Part shown: one piece after another, positions 1-6,982 of the stretch
Position numbering within the stretch: position 1 is the first letter of the stretch
How the letters are laid out: every line of letters starts with the position of its first letter
NCBI GenBank assembly: GCA_913041075.1
Contig: CAJWGZ010000007.1
Location: 1-23,512, forward strand
DNA length: 23,512 nt
From: an uncultured Fidelibacterota bacterium
Lineage (GTDB): Bacteria > Fidelibacterota > Marinisomatia > Marinisomatales > TCS55
Direction: 5' to 3'
Made by a program: the position numbers and the translations under genes
The notes under the pieces: generated by a model
Seen by the model: the letters and a program-made list of their open reading frames with translations, nothing else
The model's database searches: none
Told to the model about the DNA's origin: nothing

Positions 1-74
1 AGAATTTGCGCCAAAAGATTAGGTAATATAAGCTCAATTACCAATCAAATTAAACCCTTCACAACTAACCTTAA

Positions 75-1142
75 CTATGGAAGTAATCCTCCTTTGTAAT
101 ATTGTGATAGAAACAAAATGATTTTAAAGGTCTCTTTCCATTTCGAAAAAATAGACATTTCGCTGGATAATACTCTATGTTTAAATATACCAGAAATGAA
201 CAAATGACTGTTTGACAATTCACTATCCAATTTAATTGATTCTGTAAATGGGGAAAGTGTATCATGCATTCCGTGCATGATATATACTTCGTTGTTAATG
301 TTTTTACACCAGTATTTAGGAGAAAAAAATTCAATCTGATCAGCACAATCTTGGAAAATTATATCCATAATTCTATTGGATTCATCAGACATGTTCAATT
401 CGATAATATCCTTGATTAAAACTTTTTCCTCACCCACCAAATCCTCAATTAGGTCTTGTGCTTGATCATCCTGATCACGCACCATAAGTTGCAGTACTTC
501 TTGAACACCATTGGTTGGGTACCCTACATCAACTTGATTTAAGTAATTGTGAAATAAAACTATTACACACCAAGGGTCAGGCGTCAGTTTGATGATATTA
601 CCATTGTGATCTATTCTACCATTGTACATGAATTTCATACTGGTTTTTACATCGTATGAAGTACCAAACACGATGACAGATTTGGGCGGTTGTTGTAATA
701 AGAATGGATCTAAACATGCCTTTAATACAATAACACCTCCAAAACTAATACCGGCCAGATTGATGGGGCTATTCTCATGCCCAGGTTGTGTCTTCAACCA
801 CTGGTAAAAATGGACGGTCCACTCCAAAATACTTTTGGATAATTTTAGATTAATGAGTGGTGGAATGCGTGGTATATATACCTGAATACCATTCACAGCT
901 ATGGACCGTGCTAGAGCGATCATTTTAGGGTGTGCTTCACCTTTGGCTGATGCACCGGGATATAATATTAAAATAGCGCCAGTTGGGTTTTTTGGATGGA
1001 AAATCTTTAATGGTGTATCTTCATTACTTAACCCTGGATAATGACCATCCTGCTCGCGAATAGACGAAGGTGCGGATTGCTCAAAATTTTGCAATCCATT
1101 AAGTGTTTTTAGGGCGGATGTAATACTTCTTATTTGATTCAC
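75..1142 (-). CDS. alpha/beta hydrolase family protein
   Basis: The product is a soluble serine hydrolase of the alpha/beta fold; its substrate is unknown. Counting from the GTG start at 1142 (355 aa), the nucleophile elbow GISFGG places the Ser near residue 133. HGMHD supplies a likely acid (Asp about 294), and the His of GIFKH (about 322) completes the triad in the right order. The strand ILILYPGASAKGE near residue 60 fits the oxyanion-loop region. The frame stays open up to a TTG at 1226, but that start would overlap the upstream dehydrogenase by about 64 bases. GTG at 1142 leaves a 20-base gap. Neither candidate has a clear Shine-Dalgarno, so the start is uncertain. The gene follows the SDR on the same strand and is probably co-transcribed with it. 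The family is clear, but esterase, lipase or other acyl hydrolase cannot be told apart. Confidence 0.78.
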   Translation of the reverse strand: MNQIRSITSALKTLNGLQNFEQSAPSSIREQDGHYPGLSNEDTPLKIFHPKNPTGAILILYPGASAKGEAHPKMIALARSIAVNGIQVYIPRIPPLINLKLSKSILEWTVHFYQWLKTQPGHENSPINLAGISFGGVIVLKACLDPFLLQQPPKSVIVFGTSYDVKTSMKFMYNGRIDHNGNIIKLTPDPWCVIVLFHNYLNQVDVGYPTNGVQEVLQLMVRDQDDQAQDLIEDLVGEEKVLIKDIIELNMSDESNRIMDIIFQDCADQIEFFSPKYWCKNINNEVYIMHGMHDTLSPFTESIKLDSELSNSHLFISGIFKHRVLSSEMSIFSKWKETFKIILFLSQYYKGGLLP

Positions 1143-1162
1143 TGAGAGTAAGTTAATAGGAA

Positions 1163-1972
1163 TTATTCGCCTAAATCTGCTCGCTTTCTGCAAAAATCGA
1201 TAATCCCAGTAACCCTGGCGAACCAATTACCAAAATTTGGGAATAATGCATCAATTGCTAACAAAGGCCGCAATGGACCTGAATTCACTATTACATCCGG
1301 TTTATTCTTTTTGATCGCCTTAATTACTGCACCAGCAACTTTATTTGAAGAAATTGTACCTAAAATTAATGGTGCTTTTACCTGGCTATCAGAATACATG
1401 CCCACATCTTTTACTAAACCAGGAAAAATCGCAGATACCCCAACTGATGTGCCATGAACTTCTTGCCGTAGTGCGTCTGTAAATAAGGCCAATCCACCTT
1501 TGGTCGCGGAATATGTTGCGTTGAAACTTTCTCCCTTTTTTGCAGACAAAGAACATATATTGACAATATGACCGCCACGATCTAACATTTGAGGTAGGAA
1601 TTGACGGGTCAGTTCCATACCTGCTATAAGATTCACCGTAATAATTTTTTCAATGTATTCCAGATCATAATCCTGGAAATAATTGTATTCCTCTATTCCA
1701 GCATTATTAATCAATATATCGACTTCTCCAATAGCATTTGCAACCTGAACTTTCAATTCAGAAAGTTTTGATGTTTGCGATATATCAAATGGAATACCAT
1801 GAAACTCACCACCAAGGTTTTCAATAATACTTTTGGTATTGTTAAGACCGCTTTTAGAACGTGCAACACCAACAACAGTAACATTTTCTTGGGCTAATAA
1901 ATTTGCTATAACTGCACCAATACCAGATGAAGCACCAGTGAGTAGTGCAACCTTATTATTTAAATCTTTCAT
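1163..1972 (-). CDS. short-chain dehydrogenase/reductase (SDR)
   Basis: This is an NAD(P)-dependent oxidoreductase of the classical SDR family, 269 aa. The Rossmann signature TGASSGIG is at residues 12-19, the Asp of FDIS (63) contacts adenine, and NNAG is at 89-92. Asn114 and Ser141 or Ser143 are followed by the catalytic YSATK (Tyr154, Lys158). The post-catalytic FPGLVKD segment is also typical. Length is normal for the family. The ATG at 1972 has a GGAG six bases upstream. It is the first gene of a two-gene unit with the alpha/beta hydrolase. Arg38 in the ARSKS motif after beta-2 would fit NADP preference, but this is inference. The substrate cannot be read from the sequence. Confidence 0.9.
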   Translation of the reverse strand: MKDLNNKVALLTGASSGIGAVIANLLAQENVTVVGVARSKSGLNNTKSIIENLGGEFHGIPFDISQTSKLSELKVQVANAIGEVDILINNAGIEEYNYFQDYDLEYIEKIITVNLIAGMELTRQFLPQMLDRGGHIVNICSLSAKKGESFNATYSATKGGLALFTDALRQEVHGTSVGVSAIFPGLVKDVGMYSDSQVKAPLILGTISSNKVAGAVIKAIKKNKPDVIVNSGPLRPLLAIDALFPNFGNWFARVTGIIDFCRKRADLGE

Positions 1973-1999
1973 TTATATCTCCAAATCATTATTTCCTCC
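1969..1999 (-). promoter_or_regulatory. SDR leader: tandem ribosome-binding sites with a six-codon mini-ORF
   Basis: Upstream of the SDR start there are two Shine-Dalgarno-like sites. A strong GGAGG at 1995-1999 sits five bases before an ATG at 1987-1989. That ATG opens a six-codon frame (MIWRYK) whose TGA overlaps the SDR ATG as ATGA. Inside the mini-ORF lies a second GGAG at 1979-1982, spaced six bases from the SDR ATG. The arrangement would allow translational coupling. It may also be chance, because GGAGG is common near starts. Confidence 0.3.
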
Positions 2000-2048
2000 A
2001 AGTTGAAAATACTAACAAAGACAATAATTTTTTACAACCCATTGAGAT

Positions 2049-2270
2049 TCATTGCCTCCTGTCATAACCAGCAATAAATTCTAAGTAGCTTTTTGACATT
2101 CCTGCTTTCGAGTCGTTTATTTCAGGATCTTCAATAATTATCCTTGGAGGCTGTACTCCATGTATAAAAAACAGGCCTTTTCATTTAACGTGAATCAAGG
2201 AAGTTTGCTATATGTGGGAGGCCACCACCGTGTCTAGAGCGGTCCTGAAAAAACATTGATTGCAGGATAG
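2049..2270 (-). pseudogene. possible decayed coding remnant (minus strand) in the SDR-hflX gap
   Basis: One minus-strand frame reads as open segments of 20, 8 and 43 codons, split by TAG at 2208-2210 and TGA at 2181-2183 and ending in TGA at 2049-2051. The last segment has protein-like composition, for example a stretch reading RIIIEDPEINDSKAG then SYLEFIAGYDRRQ. No start codon with a ribosome-binding site opens the frame, and no family was recognised. It lies directly downstream of the hflX terminator and upstream of the SDR. It may be a degenerate gene end or simply chance openness. It conflicts with the plus-strand small ORF at 2160-2237, and at most one of the two is likely real. Confidence 0.15.
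2160..2237 (+). CDS. candidate small ORF, 25 codons, function unknown
   Basis: An ATG at 2160 is preceded by GGAGG at 2146-2150 with nine bases of spacing, and the frame runs 25 codons to TAG at 2235. The peptide begins MYKKQAFSF and ends LLYVGGHHRV. The same frame continues past the TAG for ten more codons (SGPEKTLIAG) to a second TAG at 2268. A perfect terminator hairpin starts three bases later. RBS, short ORF and terminator together look like a small transcription unit opposite to all neighbours. No homologue is recognised. The hairpin is explained equally well as the hflX terminator, so confidence is low. Confidence 0.22.
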   Translation: MYKKQAFSFNVNQGSLLYVGGHHRV

Positions 2271-2272
2271 TT

Positions 2273-2301
2273 AAAAGACCCCAGTTTTTCTGGGGTCTTT
2301 T
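2273..2301. terminator. bidirectional intrinsic terminator at the end of hflX
   Basis: A perfect inverted repeat, AAAAGACCCCAG, loop TTTTT, CTGGGGTCTTTT, spans 2273-2301. The eight-base GC-rich core stem is followed by a T-run on both strands. On the minus strand it overlaps the hflX stop codon (2301-2303) and should end the long operon. On the plus strand it would terminate anything transcribed from 1973-2270. Confidence 0.88.
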
Positions 2302-3566
2302 TATTGATACTGATTAATGATTTGATTAACTCTATCACGCTTGCCCTTTATTTTTAACCTTATTGAATCATTCTGATAATGTCGCTCGAGGACCTCTACA
2401 TCTTCCTGTGCATTTGCCAGTTCCTTCCCCTGCTTATATGAAAATGTAATTTCTACAGTTTCGTAATCGGCATTAATCGTTTTTATCATTTCTGCAATTA
2501 AACGATCTAATCGCAGTTGATCTTTGGCCGAAACCATAATCGCATCTGGATATTTTCGTTTAAGAAAATTCATCCTTCCATTTTCTAATATTAAATCAAT
2601 TTTATTCAATACAGTCAGAGACTTGTGTCGTTCGGCACCCAATTCCTTTAATACCTCCTCTATAGTATTCATATGCTCGCTTACTTGATCAGATGCTGCA
2701 TCTAAAACAACCAAAATTAAATTCGCTTCAAGCACTTCTAAAAGTGTGCTTCGGAAACTGGCTACGAGATCATGTGGTAATTTTCGAATGAAGCCCACTG
2801 TATCACTCAACAATATGGAATGATACTTATCAAGTTGAACTTTCCTTATAGTAGTATCTAATGTAGCAAATAACTGATCCTGAATAAATACATCCTCTCC
2901 AGAAAGTGCTCGCATCAGCGTTGATTTACCAGCGTTGGTGTACCCCACCAATGCAACCCGATATTCATCCTTTCTTCGTTTACTTTGGATTTGGCGCTCT
3001 TTTTCAATGTAGGTGAGTTCTTTTTTTAGTTTGGAAATTCGCTGGCGGATTAAACGTCTATCTACTTCAATTTGAGCTTCTCCCATCCCAGCAAGTGTAC
3101 CTATACCTCCCATTTGCCGTTCTAAGTGAGACCATTGCCTGGTAAGCCGCGGCAATAAATATTCCAGTTGTGCCAATTCTACTTGAGTTTTCGCCTCTCT
3201 CGTTTGCGCGTGTTTTCGGAAAATATCCAGTATCAGACCATTGCGGTCAATTATTTTGATATTTTTTGCTAATAATAGGAAGTTTTTAACTTGACCTGGG
3301 TTTAATTCATCATCGAAAATAATTAATTCCACATCCAGGGTTTTTGCCTGTTCAATAATTTCCCGTGCTTTACCCTTTCCGATAAAATATTGAGGATTAA
3401 TTTTGCGCAGGTTTTGGGTGATTTGCCCGACAACTTTAGCCCCAGCAGTTTCTGCTAACTGTTTTAGTTCACTAAGATGTTCTTTAACTATTTCGGCAGT
3501 TTGGTTACCATGTAAAACACCAACAAGAAATGCCTTTTCACTTTTCCTTATTTCAGTTCGATCCAA
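2301..3566 (-). CDS. hflX: GTPase HflX (ribosome-associated)
   Basis: HflX is a ribosome-binding GTPase that rescues stalled or stressed 70S ribosomes by splitting them. The 421-aa protein has the full order. The N-terminal HflX domain includes FIGKGK near residue 61 and FDDELNPGQ near 84. The linker is GGIGTLAGMGEAQIEVDRR (153-171), a slightly divergent form of the usual GGIGTRGPGE version. The G domain has the P-loop GYTNAGKST (208-216), DTT at 237-239, DTVGF (255-259), NKID (321-324) and SAK (346-348). The start is TTG at 3566, three bases after the upstream gene's stop, with AAAGGA about ten bases ahead. It is the last gene of the long operon. Its terminator overlaps the stop codon. Confidence 0.96.
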   Translation of the reverse strand: MDRTEIRKSEKAFLVGVLHGNQTAEIVKEHLSELKQLAETAGAKVVGQITQNLRKINPQYFIGKGKAREIIEQAKTLDVELIIFDDELNPGQVKNFLLLAKNIKIIDRNGLILDIFRKHAQTREAKTQVELAQLEYLLPRLTRQWSHLERQMGGIGTLAGMGEAQIEVDRRLIRQRISKLKKELTYIEKERQIQSKRRKDEYRVALVGYTNAGKSTLMRALSGEDVFIQDQLFATLDTTIRKVQLDKYHSILLSDTVGFIRKLPHDLVASFRSTLLEVLEANLILVVLDAASDQVSEHMNTIEEVLKELGAERHKSLTVLNKIDLILENGRMNFLKRKYPDAIMVSAKDQLRLDRLIAEMIKTINADYETVEITFSYKQGKELANAQEDVEVLERHYQNDSIRLKIKGKRDRVNQIINQYQ

Positions 3567-3569
3567 TTA

Positions 3570-5639
3570 TCACTGTTCCTTTGTTTTTAATCTTTCCGTG
3601 TTCGGTCTACCAAGAATTGATTCAATTACCAAACAACTCAGTGCAATAAATAATAAAAGCCTCCAAATCGAGCGACCATATCTAATTTCCTTCAGTTCTG
3701 AACCTAAATGTTGTGTGGGTTCAATTATTCTAGCTTGCTCGATGCCTAAACCTTCGGCTAATGTTTCGCCTTCAATTCTGATAGAAGGAAGTTCATGTGG
3801 AGACAACTCTGTTGAGAATGAAGAAAAAAGGATACCATCTGCAAACACATTATATGATCCTAATTCACTAGTTTGTGTGATCAGTAATTTTTCATTTGTA
3901 TAGTCAGGAATTAGTTTTATCTCATTTTCATCTGGTGTCTTCAATATCCATTCTGCGATGATATTCTCGCCCTTAATATCAATTATCTTATCTTGCCCAA
4001 CTAAAAGAGGCTGAGTATTGAATTCCCTGGTGGCCAGTAATATTAGCATGCGATGTAAAAGTGGTACGAGCAAACCTTTCACGGGAAGATCATTCCAACG
4101 CAGGTTCAATGGAGATGTGAAAACAAAGCCCACGCTCCCAAATGCCTTAGATTCAATTAATAATGGATGACCATTATTTAGTTTGATTAACGGGGTGTGA
4201 TTCATTTGTAAGCGAACTTCGTTATAACCAAATACTTGCGGTAATTCCTCATTCATATTTTTAATATCTAAATCGGTGAATAAAGAATGATCCTCTTCCA
4301 TAATCGACGTAGAAAAAAATGAATCACCATCCAGACGACGTGTTTGAATTAATTCGGGTAGTTTTAATAAAGATGGCCATGCTACTGGATCTGTTTGATT
4401 CAGATCATTGCCAACAAACCAAATAAGTCCACCGCCACGCATTAGGAATCGTTGCAAATCCTCAATTGCAGAATTACTGAGGTTGGCTGGATTATGCAAT
4501 AACAGGATATCAATATCACTTAAAAATAATCGTTCTAAATCATCAGATACATGTCTATCAATTAGCAGTAATTCTGTTTCGCCTATTATTGCGTTTAAAG
4601 CTAATTCAAGTAGAAATAATTCTTCCACGGATTGCCCAATAACCTTTACTGCAATTTGGTTTGGTATGACTAATTCAAAATTTCGGAAATTATCTAGCGG
4701 GAAGTCGTCATCAGGGATAACTATTTTCCCGTTAATAATACCCGTTTCACCAGGGTATACTTGAAACATGAAATCCTTGAATTTACTAGGTTGAAATTGA
4801 CTGACAACTTGGCCCACACGCTCATCATTTAAATACAATTCTACAGGAATATTTCTTTTTTCAGTCACACCACCATTACCAATTCTCGTATTCAATTTAA
4901 CCAAATGATTAGGCAATTTTATCTGACTGAGTACACTTACTTCACTTATAGAAATATTATTTTCAACCTTTGGCTGTAAAATACAGTAATATTTCCAATC
5001 TGAATTAGGATTAAGACTATCGATCGCAAAACTTGGTGCTGATTGGAAATCGCTGATGATAAAACATTCCCGGTTAGGTTCTGAGGCTTCAACCGTTTGC
5101 AGCACAGAATCAATCACAGTCCAGAGATTATCGGCCATATTTGTTTGTACAATACCTTTAACTCTAGGCATAATTGATCCACTTTCTTTGTGGGATCCAC
5201 TGAATAATTTTCTTGGTGGATTAGTTTGGTATAATTCTACAGTAGTTTCCCCCTCCAGTCCTTTTAAGATTGCAGGCAAAGAAGACTTTGCGCGATCAAG
5301 TAGAGTGCCATCATCAGTATGAACGGCCATACTTGCAGAATTATCTACAACTATTACTGCTCTGGATTCAACATATCCTGCCAGTTTACCAGTTAAAGTC
5401 CCAGTCATCAATGGTCTAGAAAACATCAATATTAAACATAAAATTGCAATCGTGCGGAGGAGGACCAATAACCACTGCTTAATTCTCAAATGCCGTATCG
5501 TCTCATGCTTTAACGACTTGATAAACCGCAGGGTGCTGAATTCAGTATCCCGAGTATGGCGTAGACTTATTAAATGAATAATTATAGGTATTGTAATTGC
5601 TAACAACCCCCAGAGAATTGATGGTGATAAAAACGTCAT
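3570..5639 (-). CDS. BatA-domain / von Willebrand factor A membrane protein
   Basis: This 689-aa protein begins with the BatA (aerotolerance) N-terminal module. It has a hydrophobic segment at about 5-25 ending in HLISLRHTR, then a second membrane helix at about 56-77. A VWA domain follows with an intact MIDAS: DNSAS (99-103), Thr166 and Asp197 (ISDFQS). A segment at about 374-412 (DIDILLLHNPANLS to GGGLIWFVGND) resembles the glutamine-amidotransferase-like fold found in long BatA-type proteins. The C-terminus has a membrane helix at about 660-677 and a short charged cytoplasmic tail. Such proteins usually work with a MoxR ATPase and a DUF58 protein, but neither is in this window. The start ATG overlaps the kinase gene stop (ATGA). 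The exact role is unknown; an envelope or chaperone-type function is inferred. Confidence 0.82.
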   Translation of the reverse strand: MTFLSPSILWGLLAITIPIIIHLISLRHTRDTEFSTLRFIKSLKHETIRHLRIKQWLLVLLRTIAILCLILMFSRPLMTGTLTGKLAGYVESRAVIVVDNSASMAVHTDDGTLLDRAKSSLPAILKGLEGETTVELYQTNPPRKLFSGSHKESGSIMPRVKGIVQTNMADNLWTVIDSVLQTVEASEPNRECFIISDFQSAPSFAIDSLNPNSDWKYYCILQPKVENNISISEVSVLSQIKLPNHLVKLNTRIGNGGVTEKRNIPVELYLNDERVGQVVSQFQPSKFKDFMFQVYPGETGIINGKIVIPDDDFPLDNFRNFELVIPNQIAVKVIGQSVEELFLLELALNAIIGETELLLIDRHVSDDLERLFLSDIDILLLHNPANLSNSAIEDLQRFLMRGGGLIWFVGNDLNQTDPVAWPSLLKLPELIQTRRLDGDSFFSTSIMEEDHSLFTDLDIKNMNEELPQVFGYNEVRLQMNHTPLIKLNNGHPLLIESKAFGSVGFVFTSPLNLRWNDLPVKGLLVPLLHRMLILLATREFNTQPLLVGQDKIIDIKGENIIAEWILKTPDENEIKLIPDYTNEKLLITQTSELGSYNVFADGILFSSFSTELSPHELPSIRIEGETLAEGLGIEQARIIEPTQHLGSELKEIRYGRSIWRLLLFIALSCLVIESILGRPNTERLKTKEQ

Positions 5640-6226
5640 ATTACGACAGTACTTGCAATTACCATGATAGTTCCAGCAAATAATGGCACAGAAAGATTAT
5701 CATCGATTGATATGGGTAATAATTCAATAAACATTGCTGCAAATGCTCCAGAAAAAACTACTACTAATGGTAAGGATAACTGAACCAGATAACCAGATAA
5801 TAGACAAACGATCAGTCCTGCTAGTGATCCTTCAATAGTTTTATCATAGAACTTCATTTTACCAAATTTTCTTCCCACAAGACCAGCTACGGTATCACCT
5901 ATACTCATGTATATTAAACTAATTACGGCGATTTCTTTGGGGAAAACTGCGACAGTTAATGTCGAACCAATAAATACCCAGGTTGCACCTGTGTATTTTC
6001 CGTCCATTTCATGTAAACGAAGCATTGAAATGAGAAAATTATCAAATATTTTTTTGATTATAACTGAATGAACTCTTAAATACTCGATTACAATTGCAAA
6101 TACTGTTAAGGGTACTAAAATACGGAGTACCTGGAAACGTGATTCAAAGAAAAATAAATAAGTAAATGGAATCACTAAATTAAAAATATGGATTATCTTA
6201 CGATAATATTCGGTTCGTTGAATCAA
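5636..6226 (-). CDS. SEC59/DGK1/VTE5-like CTP-dependent lipid kinase
   Basis: This is a 196-aa polytopic membrane protein of the dolichol kinase, diacylglycerol kinase (DGK1) and phytol kinase superfamily, related to the phosphatidate cytidylyltransferase fold. The family signatures are present in order. They are R-K-x-x-H at residues 9-13, HEMDGKYTGATW (72-83), GDTVAGLVGRKFG (110-122), KTIEGSLAG (129-137), and the late acidic IELLPISIDDNLSVPL (167-182). The expected reaction is CTP-dependent phosphorylation of a lipid alcohol in the inner membrane. Which alcohol (polyprenol, diacylglycerol or another) cannot be decided. The start is TTG at 6226, directly after the PASTA gene's TAA. No ATG lies upstream of the conserved RK-H motif. 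The protein lies between envelope proteins in the operon. Confidence 0.8.
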   Translation of the reverse strand: MIQRTEYYRKIIHIFNLVIPFTYLFFFESRFQVLRILVPLTVFAIVIEYLRVHSVIIKKIFDNFLISMLRLHEMDGKYTGATWVFIGSTLTVAVFPKEIAVISLIYMSIGDTVAGLVGRKFGKMKFYDKTIEGSLAGLIVCLLSGYLVQLSLPLVVVFSGAFAAMFIELLPISIDDNLSVPLFAGTIMVIASTVVI

Positions 6227-6982
6227 TTAAGGCTCGTTATTTAAACTATTAAATATGTCTTGTATATCAAGCACACTGACTACCAAGTTGATTGTCGTAG
6301 ATTTATCAAGAACTGTACCATCCTTAATAGACTGATCCAATACGGTATAGGGTACCAAATCTTGATCTTGATGATAGGAAATCTTCCCGACTTTTAACCG
6401 CGATTTAAACAGGAGTTCTTTCGCCTGATTGATTGATAGGCCGATCAGGTTCGGTACTTGGAAAAAATTAGGCGGCATACCTTTGCTCACTGTGATCTGA
6501 ACACCCATACCTTTCTTTCTCCGATCACCAGCCTTTGGATATTGCCATGCAATCGTACCATTCGGGTATTCTGGGTTAAATTCCGTGTATACCGTATCAA
6601 TTAATAGTCCAGTCTGGGTTAACTCAAGTTCTGCGCTACGACGGGACTGCCCAATTAGGTTTGGAACCGCCACAGATCTTTCAGGTTGAGCAATTTTTAA
6701 CCTTACAGTCCTTCCCATTTTCACCCTAGTGTAAGGTTTTGGGTATTGATCGACTATAGTACCAACCTGAAATTTGTTTGTATAAAGAGTATCAGATACT
6801 TCATACCTGTAATTCTCAGATTTGAGGAGACTTACGACCTCATCCAGCATTTTATATTGTACATCCATCATAATTCTATTCTGATTATGTCGTGTATATA
6901 CGGGCATGACTAAAAATTCTGCAATCAAAGAAAAAATGACAATCATGCCGCCAATCGAAACAATAGTCCTAATGAAATTCAT
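6227..6982 (-). CDS. PASTA-domain membrane protein without kinase domain
   Basis: The 251-aa protein has a single N-terminal membrane helix (about 7-28) and then three PASTA repeats facing the periplasm, at about 40-98, 103-168 and 173-237. Repeats 2 and 3 start with the diagnostic VPNLIG. The repeats carry PASTA-like QYPK (twice) and QSIKDGT blocks. PASTA domains bind peptidoglycan or muropeptides and are best known from penicillin-binding proteins and Ser/Thr kinases. Here there is no kinase or transpeptidase domain, a layout I associate with FCB-group genomes. The ATG at 6982 overlaps the rsmB stop (ATGA), so translation is likely coupled. A role as a cell-wall anchor or sensor is inferred. 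Confidence 0.86.
   Translation of the reverse strand: MNFIRTIVSIGGMIVIFSLIAEFLVMPVYTRHNQNRIMMDVQYKMLDEVVSLLKSENYRYEVSDTLYTNKFQVGTIVDQYPKPYTRVKMGRTVRLKIAQPERSVAVPNLIGQSRRSAELELTQTGLLIDTVYTEFNPEYPNGTIAWQYPKAGDRRKKGMGVQITVSKGMPPNFFQVPNLIGLSINQAKELLFKSRLKVGKISYHQDQDLVPYTVLDQSIKDGTVLDKSTTINLVVSVLDIQDIFNSLNNEP

Noticed and set aside
71..346. Minus-strand open frame of 91 codons at the left edge
   Set aside because: It overlaps the 3' part of the alpha/beta hydrolase in another frame, where the hydrolase's catalytic Asp and His regions are intact.
2235..2270. In-frame TAG at 2235 read through as pyrrolysine or another recoded stop
   Set aside because: No pyrrolysine or recoding element is visible, the peptide is very short, and other genes in the window end with TAG as an ordinary stop.
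2097..2301. 6S, SRP or tmRNA-like RNA in the SDR-hflX gap
   Set aside because: I looked for the SRP GGAAGGAAGC-type loop, a tmRNA 3' end with CCA, and long 6S-like end pairing; only a six-base end match (TATCCT/AGGATA) and short local stems were seen.
3403..3903. Plus-strand open frame of 166 codons across the hflX/BatA junction
   Set aside because: It is antisense to two well-supported genes, spans their junction, and has no protein-like motifs or ribosome-binding site.
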